Source: Anammoximicrobium sp964645045 (lineage in GTDB: Bacteria > Planctomycetota > Planctomycetia > Pirellulales > Pirellulaceae). Taken from it: DNA of 64,000 bases. Numbering within the stretch: the stretch's first letter is position 1; the number at the start of each line of letters is the position of its first letter. The stretch is from contig CAZXYZ010000010.1 of assembly GCA_964645045.1 (NCBI GenBank), positions 1-64,000 of the forward strand. The letters are read 5' to 3'. The notes beneath the pieces were generated by a model. That model ran no database searches. It worked only from the letters and a program-made list of their open reading frames with translations, and was not told the origin of the DNA. Made by a program: the position numbers and the translations under genes. Of the stretch, positions 17,066 to 23,934 are shown piece by piece.

Positions 17066-17755
17066 ATGCCCCACAGCGAGCGACACCGCAATGAACGCAT
17101 CGGCTGGCTGCGCGCGGCGGTGCTGGGAGCGAACGACGGCATCGTGTCGACGGCGAGTCTTGTGGTCGGCGTAGCGGCAGCGCAGGCGGCGAGCCACGAC
17201 GTCTTGGTCGCAGGGGTCGCCGGCTTGGTCGCGGGGGCCATGCCGATGGCGGCTGGTGAGTACGTCTCGGTCAGTTCCCAGGCTGATACCGAACAGGCCG
17301 ACATCGAACGCGAACGCAAGGAACTCGCTGACGACGAAGGGGCAGAGCTGGCAAAACTGGCCGCGATCTACGTTCATCGCGGCCTCGATCCATCGCTCGC
17401 GAGACAGGTCGCCGAGCAACTCACGGCCCATGACGCGCTCGCCGCCCATGTCCGCGACGAACTGGGCTTTTCGGACACCCTGAGTGCGCGGCCGGTGCAG
17501 GCGGCGATTGCCTCGGCTGGCACGTTCGCCGTTGGCGCTGCCATGCCCTTGCTGACGGTGCTCATGGTTCCCGGCACGTATCTCATCCCCCTTGTCGCCG
17601 GAACGTCACTGGGATTCCTTGCGGTCTTGGGCGCTTTGGCTGCGTTCGCTGGCGGCACAGGCCCGACCCGAGGCGCTCTGCGTGTCACATTTTGGGGAGT
17701 CCTCGCCATGACGCTAACCGCCGGCATCGGGGCCTTGTTTGGGACGGTTGTCTGA
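17066..17755 (+). CDS. VIT1/CCC1-family Fe/Mn transporter
   Basis: A 229-residue membrane protein. The first hydrophobic helix carries the family signature GANDGIVSTASLVVGVAAA (near 20), the second MPMAAGEYVSVSSQADTE (near 60), then a cytosolic helical metal-binding segment rich in Glu (65-120: QADIERERKEL, DDEGAEL), and three C-terminal helices. The family moves ferrous iron or manganese, often into a storage compartment. Start at 17066 has AAGGA 8 nt upstream. It lies in an accessory region with a toxin pair and is duplicated at 19634. Confidence 0.88.
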   Translation: MPHSERHRNERIGWLRAAVLGANDGIVSTASLVVGVAAAQAASHDVLVAGVAGLVAGAMPMAAGEYVSVSSQADTEQADIERERKELADDEGAELAKLAAIYVHRGLDPSLARQVAEQLTAHDALAAHVRDELGFSDTLSARPVQAAIASAGTFAVGAAMPLLTVLMVPGTYLIPLVAGTSLGFLAVLGALAAFAGGTGPTRGALRVTFWGVLAMTLTAGIGALFGTVV

Positions 17756-17785
17756 GGGTGCCTGTCGGAAAGAAGAGGACGAAGT

Positions 17786-18472
17786 ATGGACCGCAGCCGA
17801 AAAGCGAATCGGGAGGGCAACGAAGTCACGCTCCAACACAAAAGCCCGAAGCAGGCGGTGCTGATCGAGGAACTGGTCGAGGAAAAGCTGGCTGAACGGC
17901 AAGCCGGGCTGGAGCAGTTGAAGCAAACGCCTGCAGGGATGGCCGAACTGGAGCGCAGGACCAAAGCCTTCGGCGAGTGTACGCGAATCGACGGCGAAAC
18001 GTCCACCCAGTTCTACGCCAAGCTGTGTCGTTGGCTGGACCGAGAAATACCGCAAACCATATCGCCCCTCCATCCTCCGCGGCAAATTGTCGGATTCCCC
18101 AGGCCGGTTCCATCGGGGCCCCAAAAGCTGACATTCTGCTTTTTGCTAGATGCAGCCGGCGATCAGATAAGTAGAAGGTCCCCTTTTTCCCATTCCTTTT
18201 TCCCATTCTCGTTTGCCTCCGGGCTGGCCGATCAACGGCGCGTCGAACTCGACCAGTCGCGCGGCATGACCGACAGCGTCTGTTCCCCGTCCAGGCCCGC
18301 ACCGATTTTGACGGGTCTGCGAGGCGAACGTCGTGGTTTACGCTTACGACAGCAGGCCGGAGCCAAGCAGGTCACGGCGGCCCCGGCACTTCCAGGCGGT
18401 AGCGATGACCGGTCCCCAACAACGCCACCACATCGCTGCGGCGGTCCACAATCACGGCGAACATGTCCATGA
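17786..18472 (+). CDS. Charged coiled-coil hypothetical protein, C-terminally extended copy
   Basis: The first about 98 residues (MDRSRKANREGNEVTLQHKS, then ELVEEKLAERQAGLEQLKQ) form a charged helical protein also encoded at 20092. There it ends after 103 residues at RQIVD. Here a one-base change near 18090 removes the stop, so the frame reads on through palindromic repeat B to 18472 (228 residues in all); residues after about 98 look like non-coding translation. The family is not recognised. Ribosome site GAGG is 8 nt upstream. Confidence 0.55.
   Translation: MDRSRKANREGNEVTLQHKSPKQAVLIEELVEEKLAERQAGLEQLKQTPAGMAELERRTKAFGECTRIDGETSTQFYAKLCRWLDREIPQTISPLHPPRQIVGFPRPVPSGPQKLTFCFLLDAAGDQISRRSPFSHSFFPFSFASGLADQRRVELDQSRGMTDSVCSPSRPAPILTGLRGERRGLRLRQQAGAKQVTAAPALPGGSDDRSPTTPPHRCGGPQSRRTCP
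18121..18188. repeat. Palindromic repeat, family 2, copy B
   Basis: Left arm ccaaaagctgacattctgct and right arm aagtagaaggtccccttttt around a gatgcagccggcgatc centre. It sits at the end of the duplicated segment and corresponds to copy E at the end of duplication copy 2. Confidence 0.8.
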
Positions 18473-18815
18473 TGTCGCGTCCCAGGACGCTCATATCAAG
18501 GACCTCAGGTTCGACGGATGCCGAAAAGTCACCGCGAAACGTCGCGTTGCCGCCGTCTTCACACAAAAACCGAACGGCCGAGGTAACGCGTACGGTTTCC
18601 GCCAGGCCACCGACTCCGCCCAAATTTCGAGCGGCGTCCACGCCGATGAATCCCAGGCGCCGGTACGTCTCTGAAGAAAGTACCGTCCGATCTGCGCCGG
18701 TGTCCACCAGAAACGGAACGCTGAGCCAGCGACCGTCGGCGGCTATCATCGCGCCTAAGAGGACGGGGCGGAGTTCACCGTCGTCGCAGGTGTGCCAAGT
18801 GCCGTTGATTCGCAT
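18372..18815 (-). CDS. Retropepsin-like aspartic protease
   Basis: A 147-residue protein with the catalytic motif FLVDTGADRTVLS near residue 40 (D-T/S-G type) and the hydrophobic-hydrophobic-Gly partner LDMSVLGRDIMDMF near residue 110. This is the single-domain, dimer-forming retropepsin-like arrangement. Start at 18815 overlaps the upstream gene by 41 nt, implying translational coupling. A longer upstream frame reads through that gene and is rejected. Cytosolic; substrate unknown. Confidence 0.8.
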   Translation of the reverse strand: MRINGTWHTCDDGELRPVLLGAMIAADGRWLSVPFLVDTGADRTVLSSETYRRLGFIGVDAARNLGGVGGLAETVRVTSAVRFLCEDGGNATFRGDFSASVEPEVLDMSVLGRDIMDMFAVIVDRRSDVVALLGTGHRYRLEVPGPP

Positions 18816-19104
18816 AGATGCGGGGAACTTTTTCGCGGGGAATGTAGCGTACGTAACAGCCCTGATCCGCCGGGTGCGCCGCCGTTGCCTGAGCCAAGAC
18901 GTCATCCAGGGAATCCGCCACGAACAACTGCTGGCCGGCGATGCAAATGTGCTGGCCTCGGTGCGCATAAACCTCCGCGGCGTGTGCCTCCAACCAAGCT
19001 ACGTTGGCCACAAATTGTCGTTGAAGTTCGCGTGCTTTCGCGTTCTCCTGGGGATCGGTTACGATTTCCATTTTGTACGCGGGTTGGTAGGCGTGGCGAA
19101 TCAT
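18775..19104 (-). CDS. DUF5678-like hypothetical protein
   Basis: A 109-residue protein starting MIRHAYQPAYKMEIV. The segment HAAEVYAHRGQHICIAGQQL then FVADSLDDVLAQA matches the DUF5678 pattern (a short beta-hairpin with a Gly in the turn followed by a helix), and the C-terminus ends GCYVRYIPREKVPRIYAN. Function unknown. It is the first gene of a two-gene operon with the retropepsin-like protease; the pair is common in planctomycetes and cyanobacteria (family knowledge), which suggests a functional link. Confidence 0.7.
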   Translation of the reverse strand: MIRHAYQPAYKMEIVTDPQENAKARELQRQFVANVAWLEAHAAEVYAHRGQHICIAGQQLFVADSLDDVLAQATAAHPADQGCYVRYIPREKVPRIYANQRHLAHLRRR

Positions 19105-19227
19105 ACACGGGCCTCGCTTGAACAACGGGAAAATGATGGCGAACGCATTATACACACCGCCCCGTCGAAAGCAAAGAAGCGGAGTCACGCCGCCAGCGGA
19201 CAGTCAGAAACCGTGAGGAGGGGGTGG

Positions 19228-19295
19228 CGAAAAGAAGACGTTCTGCTTCTTGCCGGGTGCGGCCAGCGACCCAAAAAGTAGAATGTCCCCTTTTT
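19228..19295. repeat. Palindromic repeat, family 2, copy C
   Basis: Arms cgaaaagaagacgttctgct and aaaaagtagaatgtcccctt around cgggtgcggccagcgac. Confidence 0.8.
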
Positions 19296-19381
19296 CACCC
19301 CCCGGGCGGGAACAGCTGCTGGCCCAAGCGTATCCGGTGCTCAAGCGGGCGATCGACCGCCAGGCGACGAAAAGGGGCGAC

Positions 19382-19447
19382 GAAAAGGGGACATTCTACT
19401 TTTTGCTGGATTCGGCCAGCGACCCGAAAAGTAGAATGTCCCCTTTT
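19382..19447. repeat. Palindromic repeat, family 2, copy D (best preserved)
   Basis: Near-perfect arms gaaaaggggacattctactt and gaaaagtagaatgtcccctt around tgctggattcggccagcgac. It lies in the 529-bp gap 19105-19633, which also holds copy C and the upstream edge of duplication copy 2; no gene is visible there. Confidence 0.9.
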
Positions 19448-19633
19448 CTCTAATCCCCTTTTCTCTAATTCCGCTCCCCACCGGCTGGCGGTCTCGACAG
19501 TATTCTTACCCCTGAATGTTGCAGATCCTTGGCCCGTGCTAGAATGGGCCGAGTGGCCTTGCCAATCCGGCCATCGAGTTACGAAGTTCGTCGGCAGCAA
19601 CGGTTCGCGCCAGATGTAATAAGGAATGTGCCC

Positions 19634-20061
19634 ATGTCCCACAGCGGGCGACACCGCCACGAACGCATCGGCTGGCTGCGCGCGGCGGGGCTGGGAGCAA
19701 ACGACGGCATCGTGTCGCCGGCGAGTCTTGTGGTCGGCGTAGCAGCAGCGCGGGCGACGAGCCACGACGTCTTGGTCGCAGGGGTCGCCGGCTTGGTCGC
19801 GGGGGCCATGTCGATGGCGGCTGGTGAGTACGTCTCGGTCAGTTCCCAGGCTGATACCGAACAGGCCGACATCGAACGCGAACGAAGGGAACTCGCTAAC
19901 GACGAAAGGGTAGAGCTGGCAGAACTGGCCGCGATCTACGTGCATCGTGGCCTCGGTCCATCGCTCGCCAGACAGGTCGCCGAGCACGTGTCACATTTTG
20001 GGTAGTCCTCGCCATGGCGCTAACCGCCTGCATCGGGGCCTTGTTTGGTACGGTCGTCTGA
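19634..20061 (+). pseudogene. VIT1/CCC1 transporter pseudogene
   Basis: The first about 118 residues match the intact gene at 17066 with about a dozen substitutions. A 262-bp deletion relative to that copy joins the segment after ARQVAE to the distal cgtgtcacattttgg, shifts the frame and creates a TAG at 20003-20005. The remains of the true 3' end continue to a TGA at 20059. Three or more membrane helices are lost, so no functional transporter is expected. Confidence 0.88.
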
Positions 20062-20091
20062 GGGTGCCTGTTGGAAAGAAGAGGCCGAAGT

Positions 20092-20403
20092 ATGGACCGC
20101 AGCCGAAAAGCGAATCGGGAGGGCAACGAAGTCACGCTCCAACACAAAAGCCCGAAGCAGGCGGTGCTGATCGAGGAACTGGTCGAGGAAAAGCTGGCTG
20201 AACGGCAAGCCGGGCTGGAGCAGTTGAAGCAAACGCCTGCAGGGATGGCCGAACTGGAGCGCAGGACCAAAGCCTTCGGCGAGTGTACGCGAATCGACGG
20301 CGAAACGTCCACCCAGTTCTACGCCAAGCTGTGTCGTTGGCTGGACCGAGAAATCCCGCAAACCAAATCGCCCCTCCATCCTCCGCGGCAAATTGTCGAT
20401 TAG
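20092..20403 (+). CDS. Charged coiled-coil hypothetical protein
   Basis: A 103-residue protein, nearly identical to residues 1-98 of the gene at 17786: over about 300 bp only two base changes inside the gene are seen (near IPQT). It has a Lys/Glu-rich helix (ELVEEKLAERQAGLEQLKQ) and a C-terminal TQFYAKLCRWLDREIPQ. Not recognised. It follows the broken transporter copy by 30 nt. Its conservation beside a decaying partner suggests recent gene conversion or selection. Confidence 0.65.
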   Translation: MDRSRKANREGNEVTLQHKSPKQAVLIEELVEEKLAERQAGLEQLKQTPAGMAELERRTKAFGECTRIDGETSTQFYAKLCRWLDREIPQTKSPLHPPRQIVD

Positions 20404-20438
20404 TCAGGCGATCGCCCGGGCCGGTTCCGTCGGGGCGG

Positions 20439-20505
20439 CGAAATCCGACGTTCAGCTTTTTGCTAGATGCGGCCGGCGGCCTGAAAAGTAGAATGTCTTT
20501 TTCCC
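20439..20505. repeat. Palindromic repeat, family 2, copy E
   Basis: Arms gaaatccgacgttcagct and gaaaagtagaatgtctttt around tgctagatgcggccggcggc. It is 40 nt upstream of the PQQ-methyltransferase gene. Confidence 0.8.
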
Positions 20506-20545
20506 CTTCACTCGTAAAGTTGTTGGACAGTAAAGGACTCCCTTG

Positions 20546-23500
20546 ATGCGATTTGTTGCTTCCCTCGTTTTCACGCTGTTCGCTTCCTTTGCCACGGCTG
20601 GCGATTGGCCGGCTTATCGGGCCGACGCGGCTCGCAGCGGCTACTCCCCGGACGCACTTCCCGCCAGCCTCGAGCTGCGGTGGGTTCACCGCAACCCGCC
20701 GCCCACTCCGGCCTGGCCGCAGTCCGCGCGGATCACCTACGATTTCGCCGCCCAGCCGATCATCGCCGGCCAGGCGGTGGTTGTCGGCAGCAGCGCGGAC
20801 GACCGCGTACTGGCTTTGGATCCGGTCAGCGGTCAGCTGCGGTGGGATTTCCTTGCCGGCGGACCGGTGCGATTCGCCCCGACGGCTTGGCGGGACCGCG
20901 TATTCGTGGCCTGCGACGACGGTTACCTGTACGCACTGGCGCTGGACGACGGTCGCTTGCTCTGGAAGCACCAGGGCGGCCCCAACACGCGGATGTGCTT
21001 GGGAAACGGCCGCATGATTTCGCGCTGGCCGGCCCGTGGCGGCCCCGTCGTCTGGGACGACACGGTGTACTATGCGGCCGGGATTTGGCCCAGCGAGGGG
21101 GTCTACCTCCACGCGCTGGACGCGGCCCGCGGCACGGTGCGTTGGACCAACGACCGGGCCGGCAGTCTGTTCATGCCGCAACCGCACGGTGGAGCCAACG
21201 CGGCCAGCGGCGTGGCGGCGCAAGGATACCTGTTGGCGACGGCCGATCGGCTGTTCGTGCCCACCGGCCGCGCCGTGCCAGCCGCCTTCCGCCGCTCGGA
21301 CGGCGAACTGGAGCACTACCGACTGCAGGACAACGGCTCGATCGGCGGCGCGCGGGCCCTGCTCGCCGACCGGTTTGTGATCAACGGCGGCTGCTTTCTG
21401 GAAACCGCCACCGGCAATCTGGCCGCCCGCGGCGGGCGCGGCGTGTTCAGCGTGCTGCCGGACGGTATCCTGCAGTTCACGGGCAGCCGGTTGCTGGCCT
21501 ACCGCTGGGGCGACGTGGATGCGCACGATCGGAAAGGCAAACCGGTGCGGTACCGAGGTCTGGAAAAGTACAGTGAAACCCAACTCGGTAACGAATCGGA
21601 CGAGGTGCTCCGCGCCGCGCAAGCGGTCGCCAGCCTGACAGGACTGAAAAACCTGTTCCAAACGCAGATCCTGTTCAAAGAAGCGGATGATTCGATCCCG
21701 CGCCAGACCGGGCTGGAGCGGGTCCTGGCGCAGAGCCGGCCGGATGTCGAACGATTGAGGGCCGACGTGGCGCCGTTCCAAGCCGCGGCTTACGAACGCA
21801 CCAGCGAGGTCATCGCCGCGGGCCGCGAAGCCGTCTGTGGGATGCCTGGCCGGGTGTCGATCGTCGATCTGGCAACCCAACAGGTGCGTTGGTCGCGAGA
21901 GGTCGACGGTGACGCCGTGGGGCTGGCCGCCGCAAACGGCCTGCTGCTGGTGGCGACCACCAACGGAACCCTGTACGCGTTTGCCGAGCCTGCGCCGGGG
22001 CTGCAGACCCGCGGAGAAGCGGCCTCGACCTCGACAGCGCCGGCGGCGGCCACGGTGACGGCGGATCCGGCAGTCGCCCAAGCTGCCGAGCGGATCCTGA
22101 AGGCAACGGGCGTTTCTGCCGGCATCTGCCTCGACCTGGGCTGCGGCGACGGTCAATTAGCTCTGGAACTGGCCCGCCGATCCGATTTGCAAGTGATCGG
22201 CGTCGAAGACGATCCGGCCCGGGTGATGTCGGCCCGACGCCGCTTGGTCTCAGCAGGCGTGTACGGCAGCCGCGTCACGGTGCATCAAGGGAATCCGGCC
22301 GACACCGGCTACCCGAACTACTGTGCCGACCTGATCGTGTCTTCGCGGCGGATCGCCGAACCGGCCGCAGTGTTGAGCCCAACGGAGATCCAGCGTCTGC
22401 AGCGTCCGTTCGGGGGTGCCGTTTGCTGGGGATCGCTCGGGAACTTCGAGGTCCAGCGCCGCGGGGCGTTAGACGGAGGCGGTTCGTGGACGCATCAGAA
22501 TTCCGACGCCGCCAACACGCTCTGCTCGGCCGATCAACTGGTCCGCGGATCGCTGGAGGTGGCCTGGTACCGCGACGGCGTGCTGGAAATACCCGATCGG
22601 CATGCCCAAGGCCCCGCGCCGTTGTTCAACCGCGGCTACCTGGTCGTCGAGGGCGTCCACGGCGTGTGCGCGCTGGACGCCTACAACGGCCGCACTCGGT
22701 GGGTGTACCCGATTCCCGAGATCCTGGCGGACTGGGATGGCGTGCATCACGATGTGGGCGTAGGCGACACGGGCAGCAACTTCTGCCTGAGCGATGACGC
22801 GGCGTTTGTGCGCACCGACGAGCGCTGCCTGAAGATCGACTTGGCGACCGGCCGGTTGGCCGCCGAGTTCAAGACGCCGGTGGACGCGGCCGCCGAGGAT
22901 CGTAATTGGGGTTACGTCGCCCATGCCGACGGCGTGCTGTTCGGTTCGGTGCTGAACCGCGCACACACGGTCAGCCCGCGGTACCAGGGCATCAGCCTGC
23001 GGACCGAATCCGTCTTGTTCTTTGCCCTGGATGCAAACACGGGTCAGATCCTGTGGCAGTACCGGCCCGCGCACTCGATCCGCAACAACGCGATCGCGAT
23101 CGCCGACGGCCGCGTCTACTTGATCGACCGGCCACTGGCCATGGCGGATCGAATCACGGAGCCCACGCCCAACGGCAAGCATCGTCCGCTGTTGCGGCCG
23201 GGCGAGCATCCCGGTGGGACGCTGCTGGCACGGGAGGCCCGCAGCGGCCGGGAATTGTGGCGGATCGACGACGATATCTTTGGAACCCAGCTGGCAGTCA
23301 GCGCCCAGCACGGCGTGCTGCTGATGCACTTCCAGGGCGTAAAGCACAACTTTTTCAAGCTTCCGTCCGAGCTCGGCGGGCGGATGGCCGCCTTGACGTG
23401 CGAATCGGGCAAGCGGCTTTGGGACCAGGCGGCAGACTACAGGACGCGCCCGATCATCAACGGCGAGGTGATCTATGCCGAAGGCGGAGCCTGGAAGCTG

Positions 23501-23776
23501 AAGACGGGCGAGGCCGTGCCGTGGAAATTCGAGCGGTCCTACGGCTGCGGTCAAATCGCGGCCAGCTGCAACCTGATGCTGTTCCGCTCGGCCACGCTGG
23601 GCTATTTGGATCTGACGCGCAACGCCGGAACCGAGAACTACGGCGGCATTCGGAGCGGCTGCTGGTTCAACGCCATTCCGGCCGGCGGCCAAGTCCTGGT
23701 GCCGGACGGCTCCGCCAAGTGCGCCTGCAGCTATCAAATGCAGGCGTGGCTGGCCTTGCAGCCACGAAGTCCGTGA
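20546..23776 (+). CDS. PQQ-type beta-propeller protein with inserted SAM-methyltransferase domain
   Basis: A 1076-residue secreted protein. A signal peptide (VASLVFTLFASFATA) is followed by PQQ/BamB-like blades (VLALDPVSGQLRWDF, YALALDDGRLLWKHQ, YLHALDAARGTVRW; about 20-500). A class-I methyltransferase motif I, CLDLGCGDGQLALELARR, starts near residue 532, with acidic motif IGVEDD after it (domain about 510-625). More propeller blades follow to the C-terminus. Start at 20546 has AAGGA 9 nt upstream; the preceding TTG is less likely. The fold combination is recurrent in planctomycetes; function unknown. A periplasmic methyltransferase would lack obvious SAM, so the domain may be a degenerate binder. 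Confidence 0.85.
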   Translation: MRFVASLVFTLFASFATAGDWPAYRADAARSGYSPDALPASLELRWVHRNPPPTPAWPQSARITYDFAAQPIIAGQAVVVGSSADDRVLALDPVSGQLRWDFLAGGPVRFAPTAWRDRVFVACDDGYLYALALDDGRLLWKHQGGPNTRMCLGNGRMISRWPARGGPVVWDDTVYYAAGIWPSEGVYLHALDAARGTVRWTNDRAGSLFMPQPHGGANAASGVAAQGYLLATADRLFVPTGRAVPAAFRRSDGELEHYRLQDNGSIGGARALLADRFVINGGCFLETATGNLAARGGRGVFSVLPDGILQFTGSRLLAYRWGDVDAHDRKGKPVRYRGLEKYSETQLGNESDEVLRAAQAVASLTGLKNLFQTQILFKEADDSIPRQTGLERVLAQSRPDVERLRADVAPFQAAAYERTSEVIAAGREAVCGMPGRVSIVDLATQQVRWSREVDGDAVGLAAANGLLLVATTNGTLYAFAEPAPGLQTRGEAASTSTAPAAATVTADPAVAQAAERILKATGVSAGICLDLGCGDGQLALELARRSDLQVIGVEDDPARVMSARRRLVSAGVYGSRVTVHQGNPADTGYPNYCADLIVSSRRIAEPAAVLSPTEIQRLQRPFGGAVCWGSLGNFEVQRRGALDGGGSWTHQNSDAANTLCSADQLVRGSLEVAWYRDGVLEIPDRHAQGPAPLFNRGYLVVEGVHGVCALDAYNGRTRWVYPIPEILADWDGVHHDVGVGDTGSNFCLSDDAAFVRTDERCLKIDLATGRLAAEFKTPVDAAAEDRNWGYVAHADGVLFGSVLNRAHTVSPRYQGISLRTESVLFFALDANTGQILWQYRPAHSIRNNAIAIADGRVYLIDRPLAMADRITEPTPNGKHRPLLRPGEHPGGTLLAREARSGRELWRIDDDIFGTQLAVSAQHGVLLMHFQGVKHNFFKLPSELGGRMAALTCESGKRLWDQAADYRTRPIINGEVIYAEGGAWKLKTGEAVPWKFERSYGCGQIAASCNLMLFRSATLGYLDLTRNAGTENYGGIRSGCWFNAIPAGGQVLVPDGSAKCACSYQMQAWLALQPRSP

Positions 23777-23831
23777 CTCAGCTTGGCGCTCGATGGTAGT
23801 CCTATTCACCGGCAAGGTGGAACGTAAGCAC

Positions 23832-23934
23832 CGTTCGAGAAATAACTGTCCGATTGCGCCGTGGCGTAAGCTTCCAGCTTGCGGTCGGTGATGGTACCGC
23901 AAGCTGGAAGCTTACGCCACTTATTTCTCGAACG
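23832..23934. repeat. Palindromic repeat, family 1, copy 2, with gene-end arms
   Basis: Inner arms gtggcgtaagcttccagctt (23861-23880) and 23901-23920 are near perfect. Outer arms cgttcgagaaataa (23832-23845) and ttatttctcgaacg (23921-23934) pair perfectly as well. The right outer arm is the last codons and stop of the minus-strand PPDK-like gene, so the left outer arm is an inverted copy of that gene end. It separates two convergent genes and could act as a bidirectional terminator. Confidence 0.85.

Larger units (their letters stand above)
17045..18192. repeat. Segmental duplication, copy 1
   Basis: Covers the VIT1/CCC1 transporter, the downstream small gene and palindromic repeat B. A second copy lies at 19613-20508 in the same orientation. 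Similarity begins at gatgcaataaggaatgtgcc (17045) just upstream of the ribosome site and ends inside the palindrome. Copy 2 lacks 262 bp (17419-17680). Confidence 0.85.
19613..20508. repeat. Segmental duplication, copy 2
   Basis: Second copy of 17045-18192, carrying a broken VIT1/CCC1 gene, an intact small gene and palindromic repeat E. The deletion junction reads gccgagca|cgtgtcac. Confidence 0.85.
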
